13,170 nucleotides of DNA from an uncultured Geobacteraceae bacterium. GTDB lineage: Bacteria > Desulfobacterota > Desulfuromonadia > Geobacterales > Pseudopelobacteraceae. Within the stretch, counting starts at the first letter, position 1. Each line of letters starts with the position of its first letter. The stretch spans positions 1-13,170 of the forward strand of contig CAIRND010000260.1 in NCBI GenBank assembly GCA_903879825.1. Direction: 5' to 3'. The position numbers were made by a program, and so were the translations under genes. Below, piece by piece: positions 5,395 to 13,069 of the stretch. The notes under the pieces are model-generated. The model was not told the DNA's origin. It did not search any database and was given only the letters and a program-made list of their open reading frames with translations.

Positions 5395-6624
5395 TTAATC
5401 ACACGTTATGGACATCTTAGCAGCACTTTCACACGCCAATTTCGCGAAATAGCCTCCTGGTACGTATGCACACCCATTCAATGCTGCCGTCAACTTCAAG
5501 CAACTGCCTAATATTTTATTTGCGCCAGCTCCAGCGGGTAATTGATTTTGAGCTTTTTTAGATTCAGCTAATTCCTTTTGAGCATTCTTCAACTCTCGCA
5601 ATGTGTTGTTCAATTCCTGTTTATTTTTTTTCTCGACGTCAATAGTATCTGCTTTCTCAGTTGATTCTATTAATGCCTGGACAATGTCATCAGTCAGGCC
5701 CATTTTTTTCAATGCAGACATGTCTTCTACTGAAAAATCATAGTACCTTCCCTTACTAATTCGTATTTTTGATACTATGAGCTTTTCGTTCATATTTTTT
5801 TGCATTGCCACAATATCAATAACTCTTAGCCCCTCTGGCCCACACAATGAGAGACGTAATTTGGCAGGCAACTGAATACCTATCTCAGGATATTTAGTCA
5901 GGTATAGCTTGTATTTTTCTATATTGTTTTCACGATTGAGAGCATTCACCAAGGAACTGAGCGCCTTATCCCTCCTCTTTGAGTCGGGGTGCTTTGTCAA
6001 AAACGAATCAATCACAACAATGTTGTTCTCGGTTAGTGCTTTCTCAAAATCTTTTTCAGCAAGCTTTAACTCACCAGCAAGTTTTAGCTCATCTATAGAA
6101 CCTGACAAAGAATTAGATGTTTTCATCAGTGCATCTCTTATGTTCGATCTAGCAGCTCCTTCAATAGCCATCAGAATCCTTTTTTGCCCAATCAACGCAT
6201 CTCCTACTGTTGCAGTGTAGGTATTCGTTATAATATCACTTGTTTCTATCTTATCACCTCCCACATTCGAAAACGTCCACTTGGTTGCAATAGAGGCCGT
6301 CATATCCAACCCAAATGACGGTTTATCCACTTTTTGCAAAACCACTTCCAATCTTAAATCACTGATTCCATCGGTCACCACACTTTTGAAAATATTATAT
6401 TTTTTTAGAGATCCAACAACGGCCGATTGAAAATCCTCATTTGAGAGGTCTGGCCCAAGCATTGATTCCTGTCCTCCCGAAGTGATTACCATAACGGAAT
6501 ATGGATGGCGGTTTGTCACGACAACATCTTCCGGTATCATACGTACCGAAGACACGCCTGTCGAACATCCAGCTAAAACCACTAATAAACATATTGCAAA
6601 CCCAAGACCATATATTCTACCCAT
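5395..6624 (-). CDS. Outer-membrane-type lipoprotein of unknown function
   Basis: This encodes 409 residues from ATG 6624, chosen because GGAG lies eight bases upstream; the GTG at 6633 overlaps that site. The start MGRIYGLGFAICLLVVLAGC is a lipoprotein signal peptide with lipobox LAGC (Cys20). Residues ~45-175 look like a beta-rich domain similar in style to envelope lipoproteins (FGLDMTASIATKWTFS, TYTATVGDALIGQKRI). Residues ~190-260 are helical and repeat-like, with FLTKHPDSKRRDKAL and LYLTKYPE, reminiscent of TPR units. A Lys/Glu-rich coiled coil (about 335-365) and a C-terminal part with four Cys follow. No family is named with confidence. It is AT-richer than the ars genes and stands alone. 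Confidence 0.75.
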   Translation of the reverse strand: MGRIYGLGFAICLLVVLAGCSTGVSSVRMIPEDVVVTNRHPYSVMVITSGGQESMLGPDLSNEDFQSAVVGSLKKYNIFKSVVTDGISDLRLEVVLQKVDKPSFGLDMTASIATKWTFSNVGGDKIETSDIITNTYTATVGDALIGQKRILMAIEGAARSNIRDALMKTSNSLSGSIDELKLAGELKLAEKDFEKALTENNIVVIDSFLTKHPDSKRRDKALSSLVNALNRENNIEKYKLYLTKYPEIGIQLPAKLRLSLCGPEGLRVIDIVAMQKNMNEKLIVSKIRISKGRYYDFSVEDMSALKKMGLTDDIVQALIESTEKADTIDVEKKNKQELNNTLRELKNAQKELAESKKAQNQLPAGAGANKILGSCLKLTAALNGCAYVPGGYFAKLACESAAKMSITCD

Positions 6625-6633
6625 AATAAACAC

Positions 6634-6944
6634 TCCAATATGATAAATTTATTATTAAGTTTAAACCTTGAATGATTAGTATAAACACCACATATATATG
6701 TTCTACGGGGATACAGCCTTAAATTTACTGCCATAATTTTCGGTACAAGGCGTACTCTGTATTTATAGGCTTGAGGGGGCCTTTCCTAGTGGGAATCAGT
6801 GTATATTGCAAATACGAACAAAAGTCCAGTATACACAAAAAATACGGAGGATTGAGGGTCGTGTTTAACATTTAACTTTATCCGAATTGCTCTGTTTAAA
6901 AATTGAACCGGACTTAGATCCTGACCCAAGTAACATCTTAACAC
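6634..6944. other. Gene-free stretch before the ars promoter
   Basis: No credible coding frame is seen on either strand. The stretch holds the leftward promoter area of the lipoprotein gene, with no clear -35/-10 pair. A 12-base palindrome, ACATATATATGT, lies near 6692-6703. GTGTATA (6799-6805) and TATACAC (6830-6836) are a weak inverted pair. A GGAGG near 6846 has no useful start codon after it. Confidence 0.45.
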
Positions 6945-6973
6945 TTGACTACATCCTCATAAGCGGATATACA
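6945..6973 (+). promoter_or_regulatory. arsR promoter with ArsR operator candidate
   Basis: TTGACT (6945-6950) and TATACA (6968-6973) are 17 bases apart, a near-consensus sigma-70 promoter. Between them ATCCTC (6953-6958) and GCGGAT (6963-6968) form an imperfect inverted repeat with a 4-base centre, a plausible ArsR site. The expected start of transcription is about 6979-6982, at or next to the ATG of arsR. Confidence 0.75.
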
Positions 6974-6981
6974 TTCCCACC

Positions 6982-7320
6982 ATGAAACAAACTGCACAAA
7001 GTTATAAAGCTCTTGCTGACGAAACCCGGCTCAGAATTCTTGCGCTTCTTTTATCCGAAGGAGAGCTCTGCGTCTGTGACATAATTGCGTCCCTCAAGCT
7101 TCCTCAGTCTACGATTTCGCGTCATCTGGCTTATCTGAGGAAAACGGATTGGGTTAACGACCGCCGGAACGGACTGTGGATTTACTATTCGCTTCGATCC
7201 GGTGATGACCGTCAGAAAGAGCTTATCTCTGTTTTAAAGAAACAACTCCTGACCACCAGGGTTTCTATTGAGGACTGCGCTTTACTGGCCAGTTTTGGCA
7301 ATGAGGAACGTTGCGGCTAA
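6982..7320 (+). CDS. arsR: ArsR/SmtB-family arsenite-responsive repressor
   Basis: This encodes 112 residues with a winged-helix fold: ALADETRLRILALL, then LPQSTISRHLAYLR as the recognition helix, then RRNGLWIYYSL as the wing. The metalloid site ELCVCD (Cys30 and Cys32) is the one of E. coli ArsR, but the third Cys of that site is replaced (IIASL follows). Cys98 or Cys111 near the C-terminus might supply it. Arsenite binding should release it from the promoter. No Shine-Dalgarno precedes ATG 6982 and the predicted start site nearly coincides with it, so the mRNA may be leaderless. It is the first gene of the ars operon. Confidence 0.93.
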   Translation: MKQTAQSYKALADETRLRILALLLSEGELCVCDIIASLKLPQSTISRHLAYLRKTDWVNDRRNGLWIYYSLRSGDDRQKELISVLKKQLLTTRVSIEDCALLASFGNEERCG

Positions 7321-7344
7321 AAAAATTTGCGTTATAATATCCGC
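7311..7344 (+). promoter_or_regulatory. Candidate internal promoter ahead of arsC
   Basis: A perfect TATAAT (7333-7338) lies 16 bases after TTGCGG (7311-7316) in the arsR-arsC gap. ATCCGC (7339-7344) follows immediately and equals the reverse complement of the GCGGAT arm of the arsR operator, so ArsR might act here too. A second arm is not evident. Confidence 0.4.
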
Positions 7345-7369
7345 ACAGCCAAATATAAGGAGAACACCT

Positions 7370-7792
7370 TTGGCAACTAAAAAACAGATTCTTTTCCTCT
7401 GCACCCATAACTCCTGCCGTTCCCAGATGGCCGAAGCATTGGCCAACCATTTTTTGGGCGATATATGCCAGGCATACTCTGCCGGAACTGAAGCCACACG
7501 GGTCAATCCGCTGGCAGCTCTTGTACTGACAGAACTGGGCATTGATGTTTCAATCCTGCGCTCAAAAACATTGGATGAATTTTCCGGGCACACCTTTGAC
7601 CACGTAGTCACCCTGTGTGGTGACGCCAGCGAGAAATGTCCGCTCTTCTTCGGAGGAGTTCAGCGGCACCATCATGGCTTTATCGATCCATCACGACTTA
7701 GCGGGAGCGATCAAGATGTCCTGCCTGAATTTCGACGGGTGCGGGACGAGATCAAAAACTGGATCATAGATTATTTCGGAGGCACACAATGA
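7370..7792 (+). CDS. arsC: Arsenate reductase, thioredoxin-coupled (low-MW phosphatase type)
   Basis: This encodes 140 residues from TTG 7370, which has AAGGAG seven bases upstream; the frame is open to 7268, but that part overlaps arsR. The phosphatase-like P-loop CTHNSCRS has catalytic Cys11 and Arg17. Cys83 and Cys90 in VTLCGDASEKCP form the disulfide relay of the pI258/B. subtilis ArsC type. The enzyme reduces arsenate to arsenite through Cys11, Cys83 and Cys90, and thioredoxin regenerates it. PSRLSGSDQDVLPEFRRVRDEI is the usual C-terminal part. Its stop overlaps the start of acr3 (ATGA). Confidence 0.93.
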   Translation: MATKKQILFLCTHNSCRSQMAEALANHFLGDICQAYSAGTEATRVNPLAALVLTELGIDVSILRSKTLDEFSGHTFDHVVTLCGDASEKCPLFFGGVQRHHHGFIDPSRLSGSDQDVLPEFRRVRDEIKNWIIDYFGGTQ

Positions 7793-8841
7793 GTGAACAA
7801 CTTTCGCGCAAGCTTTCCTTCCTCGACCGCTGGCTGACTCTGTGGATTTTTGCCGCTATGGCGCTGGGTGTCGCTCTGGGGTACTTCGTTCCCGGTACAG
7901 AAGGCTTCATAAACTCGTTTCAAGTTGGCACCACCAACATCCCAATTGCAATCGGCCTGATCCTGATGATGTACCCGCCATTTGCAAAGGTGAAGTACGA
8001 GGACATGCCGGAAGTTTTTCAGAACAAAAAAATACTGAGCATATCATTGCTACAAAACTGGATAATAGGTCCAGTGCTGATGTTTGTTCTTGCAGCAGTT
8101 CTGCTGCCTGACAAACCGGAGTACATGGTTGGGTTAATCATGATAGGACTTGCACGGTGCATCGCCATGGTGATTGTCTGGAATGAGCTGGCCAAGGGCA
8201 ACACCGAGTACGCAGCGGGTCTTGTTGCCTTTAACAGCATTTTTCAGGTGTTATTTTATAGCGTATATGCCTGGTTCTTTATCACCGTATTACCTCCGCT
8301 GGTAGGGCTTAAAGGAGTGGTCGTAGATATCAGCATTCGCCAGATTGCGGAAAGTGTCTTTATCTACCTCGGCATTCCCTGTCTCGCCGGTGCGGTAACG
8401 CGCTTCATCGGCGTAAAGGTCATGGGTAAAGAACGCTACCATCGTGAATTTGTACCTAAAATCGGCCCAATGACCCTGATTGCCCTGCTATTCACCATCG
8501 TGGTCATGTTCAGCTTGAAGGGCAACCTGATAGTGCAGCTGCCGATGGATGTGGTTCGGATAGCCATCCCTCTCGGTGTATATTTTATCCTCATGTTTGT
8601 GGTGTCATTCTGGATGGGGAAAAAACTAGGGGCCGACTACAGTAAAACAACGACCCTGGCCTTCACTGCTGCCAGCAACAACTTTGAGTTGGCGATTGCT
8701 GTTGCCGTGGCTGTTTTTGGTCTCAATTCCGGTGCTGCATTTGCTGCGGTTATTGGCCCACTGGTTGAAGTACCTGTCATGATTGGGCTGGTACATGTGG
8801 CGTTCTGGTTCAAGAGCCGCTGGTTTCCCGGTCAGATCTAA
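7789..8841 (+). CDS. acr3: Arsenite efflux permease Acr3
   Basis: This encodes 350 residues with about ten membrane segments. The opening LSFLDRWLTLWIFAAMALGVALGYF and the MYPPFAKVKYE motif are those of Acr3 (BART superfamily). The conserved transport residues are present: Cys124 in GLARCIAMVIVWNELA and Glu300 in AASNNFELAIAVA. These correspond to Cys129 and Glu305 known to be essential in Alkaliphilus Acr3. It exports arsenite across the inner membrane and may be energised by ArsA. GGAGG precedes ATG 7789 by five bases, and it overlaps arsC by four bases. Confidence 0.95.
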   Translation: MSEQLSRKLSFLDRWLTLWIFAAMALGVALGYFVPGTEGFINSFQVGTTNIPIAIGLILMMYPPFAKVKYEDMPEVFQNKKILSISLLQNWIIGPVLMFVLAAVLLPDKPEYMVGLIMIGLARCIAMVIVWNELAKGNTEYAAGLVAFNSIFQVLFYSVYAWFFITVLPPLVGLKGVVVDISIRQIAESVFIYLGIPCLAGAVTRFIGVKVMGKERYHREFVPKIGPMTLIALLFTIVVMFSLKGNLIVQLPMDVVRIAIPLGVYFILMFVVSFWMGKKLGADYSKTTTLAFTAASNNFELAIAVAVAVFGLNSGAAFAAVIGPLVEVPVMIGLVHVAFWFKSRWFPGQI

Positions 8842-8844
8842 ATC

Positions 8845-8920
8845 AAATCCCCCCTGGCCCCCCTTTATAAAGTGGGGAATATAGGCATCCCCCTTTGCAA
8901 AGGGGGATTGAGGGGGATTT
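8845..8920. repeat. Palindromic intergenic repeat between acr3 and arsA
   Basis: AAATCCCCC (8845-8853) and GGGGGATTT (8912-8920) are outer inverted arms. Inside, the 22 bases 8887-8908 are a perfect palindrome (ATCCCCCTTTG and its complement), and CCCCCCTTTATAAAGTGGGG (8859-8876 and around) forms another imperfect one. C-rich/G-rich repeats of this kind are scattered in many bacterial genomes as miniature elements. In RNA it would fold into a strong multi-branch structure inside the operon. It could end, slow or stabilise the transcript between acr3 and arsA. Confidence 0.75.
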
Positions 8921-8954
8921 GCAGTTGGAGCTGTCGCATACAAGGAATACTATC

Positions 8955-10682
8955 ATGTTACTAAATTTTCTCCATAATCCTCCAAAAAATCTATTTTTCA
9001 CCGGCAAGGGTGGTGTAGGTAAAACAACCACCTCTGCGGCAACCGCAATAGCCTTGGCCGATAGCGGCAAACGGGTGCTACTGGTAAGTACTGATCCGGC
9101 CTCCAATCTTGATGAGGTACTGGGTGTAGCATTATCCGCAGAACCGGCAGAGGTACCGGGCGTTCCCGGTCTCTTTGCTATCAACGTCAATCCGGTTGAA
9201 GCTGCCGCCACCTACCGTGAACAGATGGTCGGCCCTTACCGGGGAATTCTGCCGGATGCAGCGGTCCGTAGCATGGAGGAACAGCTTTCCGGTGCATGTA
9301 CCGTCGAGATAGCTGCTTTCAATGAGTTTGCCGCTCTTATTGGCAATCCTGAATCAGTGAAAAGCTTCGACAACGTCATCTTCGACACGGCTCCCACCGG
9401 ACATACCTTGCGACTGCTTTCGTTGCCGGCAGCCTGGAGCGATTTCATCGACACCAACGCAGGTGGTACTTCCTGTCTTGGGCCGCTGGCAGGATTGAAA
9501 GCCAAGCATCAACTGTATGAGCACACTCGTCATTCACTCGGCAATCCTGAAGAAACACTTGTTGTAGTCGTTTCCCGTCCTGATAAATCTCCTCTGGCCG
9601 AAGCGGCCCGGGCATCAGAAGAGCTGAAGGAACTTGGTGTTGCCAATCAGTATCTGGTCATCAACGGAGTACTGCAATTAAACGAACCAGGAGACATGAT
9701 AGCGGTTGCCCTGCATGAGCGGAACCTAAAGGCACTGGCTGATATGCCACAAGGGCTACTTCAGTTGCCGCGAACGGAACTGCCATTGTGCAGCACAGAA
9801 CTTGTCGGGATACAGGCACTCCGAATGTTTTTTTCACCAGAGAAAAGCATCCCTTCAACCATAGTCACTGCAAAGCCAGTTCCGTTACCGCCACCGTTGC
9901 ATGCGCTTATTGACCAGCTGGCATCCATGCACGGTGGTGTCATTATGACTATGGGCAAGGGCGGCGTAGGAAAAACCACTCTGGCGGTGCATATTGCAAC
10001 GGCCCTGGCTGCACGTGGCAAGAAGGTTCACCTGACGACAACCGACCCGGCTGCGCATATCGCCTTAACCTTTGGAAAAACGCCGGATGGTATGCAGGTA
10101 AGCCGTGTTGACCCGATTGCTGAAACAGCTGCCTATCGGAATGAAGTTCTTGCCACAGTCGGAGCGAACCTGGATGAAGAAGCACGGGCGTTGATGGAAG
10201 AAGACCTGCGCTCACCTTGTACTGAAGAGATCGCAGTTTTCAGAGCTTTCGCAAAAATAGTTGAACAGGGGACCGACCGGTTTGTCGTTATAGACACGGC
10301 ACCGACCGGGCATACTTTGCTCCTGCTGGATGCCTCAGAGTCTTATCACCGCGAAGTAACACGCTCCTTAAGCGACATACCTGCGGCAGTTCGAAATTTA
10401 TTACCACATCTGCGTGATCCTGAATTTACAAAAGTATTTCTGGTTACCCTGCCGGAAGCAACGCCGGTCCATGAAGCGATGTCACTTCAAGCCGATCTGC
10501 GCCGTGCCGGAATTGAACCTGCCGGCTGGATAATCAATCAAAGTTTTGCACCACTGACCGTAACTGATCCGGTCCTTGCACAGCGCCGTATGCGTGAATT
10601 CCGTTATATTGAAGAGGTAGTCATTCAGAGTAATCATACCTACTTGATTCCTTGGCAGACTGAACCAACAAAAGATCGTTAA
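8955..10682 (+). CDS. arsA: Arsenite-stimulated ATPase ArsA (two-domain)
   Basis: This encodes 575 residues from ATG 8955 (AAGGA upstream); the frame opens at 8895, but that part lies in the repeat. Two homologous halves each have a P-loop GKGGVGKT (17-24 and 334-341) and the signal-transduction motif DTAPTGHT (144-151 and 447-454). The three metalloid Cys residues known in E. coli ArsA are conserved: Cys115 (GACTVEI), Cys174 (TSCLGP) and Cys422 (SPCTEEI). ArsA binds arsenite, hydrolyses ATP and energises the efflux pump. The length fits the bacterial family. It probably receives arsenite from ArsD and works with Acr3, since no ArsB is present. Confidence 0.95.
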   Translation: MLLNFLHNPPKNLFFTGKGGVGKTTTSAATAIALADSGKRVLLVSTDPASNLDEVLGVALSAEPAEVPGVPGLFAINVNPVEAAATYREQMVGPYRGILPDAAVRSMEEQLSGACTVEIAAFNEFAALIGNPESVKSFDNVIFDTAPTGHTLRLLSLPAAWSDFIDTNAGGTSCLGPLAGLKAKHQLYEHTRHSLGNPEETLVVVVSRPDKSPLAEAARASEELKELGVANQYLVINGVLQLNEPGDMIAVALHERNLKALADMPQGLLQLPRTELPLCSTELVGIQALRMFFSPEKSIPSTIVTAKPVPLPPPLHALIDQLASMHGGVIMTMGKGGVGKTTLAVHIATALAARGKKVHLTTTDPAAHIALTFGKTPDGMQVSRVDPIAETAAYRNEVLATVGANLDEEARALMEEDLRSPCTEEIAVFRAFAKIVEQGTDRFVVIDTAPTGHTLLLLDASESYHREVTRSLSDIPAAVRNLLPHLRDPEFTKVFLVTLPEATPVHEAMSLQADLRRAGIEPAGWIINQSFAPLTVTDPVLAQRRMREFRYIEEVVIQSNHTYLIPWQTEPTKDR

Positions 10683-10701
10683 TACTAAAAGGAGATGTAC
10701 A

Positions 10702-11073
10702 ATGAAGATTGAAATCTATGATCCAGCTATGTGTTGTTCAACAGGAGCCTGTGGACCAAGCGTTGATCCTGAGCTTGTGAGAATCCAAGAGACGCTCCGC
10801 CTGCTTCAGAAGCAAGCACCGGAAGTGCAGGTGCAACGCTACGGTCTTTCCTCAGAGCCACAGGCGTTTGTTGCAAACCCCGCCGTTACAGAACTGTTGA
10901 AGAGCGAAGGGCCGGAATGTTTGCCGCTGATCTTCCTGGATGGGATGCTTGTCAGTAAGGGCAGCTATCCATCCAATGAGCAGATTCAGGGAGCTGCCAA
11001 ACTAGCTGGTTTTGAACTGGTTTTGGCTGAAATAAAGAAGTCGTCATGTGGCTGTAAATCAGGTTGTTGCTAA
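10702..11073 (+). CDS. arsD: Arsenite metallochaperone ArsD
   Basis: This encodes 123 residues. MKIEIYDPAMCCSTGACGPS carries Cys11, Cys12 and Cys17, the arsenite triad of ArsD. The C-terminus SSCGCKSGCC has a vicinal Cys pair (122, 123) as well as Cys116 and Cys118. ArsD is a metallochaperone that passes arsenite to ArsA and is a weak repressor. AAAGGAG lies seven bases upstream. It follows arsA by 19 bases, so the two should be translated together. Confidence 0.94.
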   Translation: MKIEIYDPAMCCSTGACGPSVDPELVRIQETLRLLQKQAPEVQVQRYGLSSEPQAFVANPAVTELLKSEGPECLPLIFLDGMLVSKGSYPSNEQIQGAAKLAGFELVLAEIKKSSCGCKSGCC

Positions 11074-11106
11074 ACAGCAAACCAAATATACAAAAGGATC
11101 TACGTT

Positions 11107-11367
11107 ATGGACGAACGAATAAAGGAGCTTATTGCCATTGGCGCTTCAGTAGGCGCTCATTGCCAGCCATGCCTTACGTACCATGTGGAGAAGGCACGGG
11201 AATTAGGTGCTAACGACGAGGATATTCGTGCTGCAATAGAAACGGGATACATGGTCGAAAAAGGTGCAATGAGTGCCATGAAGAAGTTTTCAGCGGGTAT
11301 TATTGGCACCGAATCATCATGCAAATGCACAAATGGTATTGAACCACCCAAGGCTTGTTGCGGCTAG
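11107..11367 (+). CDS. AhpD-like/carboxymuconolactone decarboxylase family small protein
   Basis: This encodes 86 residues. GAHCQPCLTYHVEKARELGA holds the AhpD-type redox motif: Cys19, Cys22 and His26 (CxxC with His four residues after the second Cys). IRAAIETGYMVEKGAM is also typical. The end is unusual: SSCKCTNG and ACCG add Cys72, Cys74, Cys84 and Cys85, like the tail of ArsD. It is the last gene of the ars operon, 33 bases after arsD. It may use thiols to handle arsenite or to reduce an ars protein, but the substrate is unknown. Confidence 0.85.
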   Translation: MDERIKELIAIGASVGAHCQPCLTYHVEKARELGANDEDIRAAIETGYMVEKGAMSAMKKFSAGIIGTESSCKCTNGIEPPKACCG

Positions 11368-11432
11368 CTTATGCAATGGATATTACCCCTGAAGCTTGAC
11401 AGTGTTGAAGTTTAACCAAAAAGCAGTTCATT

Positions 11433-11557
11433 ACCGCAAAGACGCTAAGCACGCAAAGAAATCAAGGACTTAAAAGGCAAGTGAGGAACACCTTTTTGGT
11501 AAGACGTTTTTTGTGCCAATGGACTGATTTTCTTCGCGTTCTTTGCGTCTTTGCGGT
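11433..11557. repeat. Long inverted intergenic repeat (GCAAAGACGC type)
   Basis: ACCGCAAAGACGC (11433-11445) is exactly inverted at 11545-11557. The arms extend to 28 bases (11433-11460 and 11530-11557) with 25 matches. About 70 bases lie between. Repeats with this GCAAAGACGC signature are scattered in many bacterial genomes and are seen by their arms rather than any gene. Here it sits between convergent genes and could act as a two-way terminator. Confidence 0.78.
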
Positions 11558-11575
11558 TCAAATTCCGTTTTGGGT

Positions 11576-11977
11576 TTAATCCCCTTGAGACTTTACCTCA
11601 GCTTTTACTTTAGAGGTCACCGGCGTCTCCGCTGCCGTACTCTTTATATCCACCTGAGTTGGAGCGGAAGCTTGAGTTGCAGGCGATTCTGTTGACTCTG
11701 CTGGGGCCGGGGCCGTTGCGGCAACTTCCGGTGTAGACCCTGCTTCGGCAGCTCCAGCTCCAGCAGCGGTATCGCCTGCTGATTTCGCAGGCTCTGCCTT
11801 TACCCCGTAGCCGTCACCGTACCATCCTCCACCTTTGAGGCTGAATGAGGCTGCAGACACCATCTTACAGACGGTTCCGCCACATGTAGGACAGAGGTCT
11901 GCAGGTGGGTCTGAGAATTTTTGACGAAGTTCAAATTGAATATTACAGGCATTACAGCGATATTCATAAACGGGCAT
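11576..11977 (-). CDS. FmdB-family zinc ribbon protein
   Basis: This encodes 133 residues. MPVYEYRCNACNIQFELRQ begins the typical FmdB zinc ribbon, with CxxC at Cys8/Cys11 and again at Cys29/Cys32 (CPTCGG). Residues to ~58 complete that domain (SFSLKGGGWYGDGYG). The rest is an Ala/Pro/Thr/Glu-rich disordered tail, longer than the shortest family members have. The function is uncertain; the name comes from a putative regulator linked to formamidase operons. GGAT lies upstream of ATG 11977. It faces the ars operon across the inverted repeat. Confidence 0.85.
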   Translation of the reverse strand: MPVYEYRCNACNIQFELRQKFSDPPADLCPTCGGTVCKMVSAASFSLKGGGWYGDGYGVKAEPAKSAGDTAAGAGAAEAGSTPEVAATAPAPAESTESPATQASAPTQVDIKSTAAETPVTSKVKAEVKSQGD

Positions 11978-12053
11978 TTTTTCATCCTTATATATTAGTT
12001 ACATGGTCAGACTAAAGATTCTTGAGTTTTACACGTTTTTGCCGTTGCATCTT

Positions 12054-12878
12054 CTATCTCACAAAGTGGACTCCGGCCGGTTCGTGTTGCGTTGTTCGAG
12101 AATAATGAACGGCAGGTTTTCCGAACGCCATAGCATATCCAAAGACATGGTCCTCAGGAATACCCAACCGGGCTTTAAATTCCGGCATTAATTCACTGAT
12201 TAACCATTTTGCCAGTCCGTCCCACACGGTTCCTACACCAAGGGCTTGAGCATATAACTCAAAGGTGGTCAAAGCAATCAGACAGTCTTCCACCGGTGTC
12301 ACTACATTTTTTGGAGCTGAAACGATTATAAAGTGAGGTGCACCTCTAAATACAAAGTCAATTCCCTCTTCTTCCCATTGTCTGACATACGTGGCAAAAA
12401 ACTCCATCCCTTCTGGAAAGCCAGTTTCATGGGATATTTTGACAAGTTTTGCCATCATTTCGTCTCGAATCCCGGTAAGCGTAGCGCGGTCGTCAACGAC
12501 GGTAAATCGGACTTGTCTGCTGTTTCTTCCCGTTGGAGCATAACAAGCCACGTCAAGAAGCTGCTTCATGATTTCTGGTTCCAGGTTTTCCGGCATATAG
12601 TGTCTAACGGCTCTTCGACCTTTGATAAGAAGTTCCATCTGGACGGAATCGGGCAGTGTGCCTGTTAAGGGCAAGCTGTTTTGCGGGTCATATCCCAGAA
12701 TCGAAATAGAAGCGGTTGGACAGACAGAAAGACAATGCTGGCATTTGTAGCAAAGGGCCTCTTTCTCTTCGGTAATAAATGGATTACCGTCTTCCATTGC
12801 AATGATGCGGGCCGGACAATCAGAAACGCACTGGCCGCATTTGATACATTTTGCCTGACATACTTTAAAATCAATCAT
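12054..12878 (-). CDS. Ferredoxin-nitroreductase fusion protein
   Basis: This encodes 274 residues. The N-terminus has two 4Fe-4S motifs: Cys11, 14, 17 and 21 (CIKCGQCVSDCP), then Cys42, 45, 48 and 52 (CYKCQHCLSVCP). The nitroreductase domain follows from about 80: RRAVRHY (87-93) and APTGRNSRQ (113-121) contact FMN in this family. GTVWDGLAKWLI and GYAMAFGKPAVHY are later family parts. It likely reduces a nitro, quinone or other oxidised substrate using electrons from the FeS clusters; anaerobes carry many such genes. AAAAGGAGA precedes ATG 12878. Confidence 0.9.
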   Translation of the reverse strand: MIDFKVCQAKCIKCGQCVSDCPARIIAMEDGNPFITEEKEALCYKCQHCLSVCPTASISILGYDPQNSLPLTGTLPDSVQMELLIKGRRAVRHYMPENLEPEIMKQLLDVACYAPTGRNSRQVRFTVVDDRATLTGIRDEMMAKLVKISHETGFPEGMEFFATYVRQWEEEGIDFVFRGAPHFIIVSAPKNVVTPVEDCLIALTTFELYAQALGVGTVWDGLAKWLISELMPEFKARLGIPEDHVFGYAMAFGKPAVHYSRTTQHEPAGVHFVR

Positions 12879-13002
12879 TTATGTCTCCTTTTTATGTGGT
12901 TACGGATAATCACGCGTAAATGAAAGGTGTTTTTATATCAGAAAAGCAGAAAGAATGACACGGGAAAGCCGACAAATATCATTTGACGAACGTTGAAATA
13001 AA

Positions 13003-13018
13003 TGGCAATTCAATAGCA
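13003..13018 (+). promoter_or_regulatory. Candidate sigma-54 promoter
   Basis: TGGCA (13003-13007) and GCA (13016-13018) have ten bases between the GG and GC dinucleotides, the spacing of -24/-12 sigma-54 promoters; 9 of 12 defined bases match TGGCACG-N4-TTGCA. Transcription would begin around 13029, about 40 bases before the ATG at 13070. Confidence 0.45.
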
Positions 13019-13069
13019 TTCGATGGGCAGTAGCACGCAATGTTATTCAATCATAGTGAGGCTTGTAGT

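Noticed and set aside
8843..9211. 122-aa frame opposite the start of arsA
   Set aside because: It reads through the palindromic repeat and the antisense of the ArsA P-loop.
12003..12191. 62-aa frame on the + strand between fmdB and the nitroreductase
   Set aside because: Mostly antisense to the nitroreductase gene and without a ribosome site.
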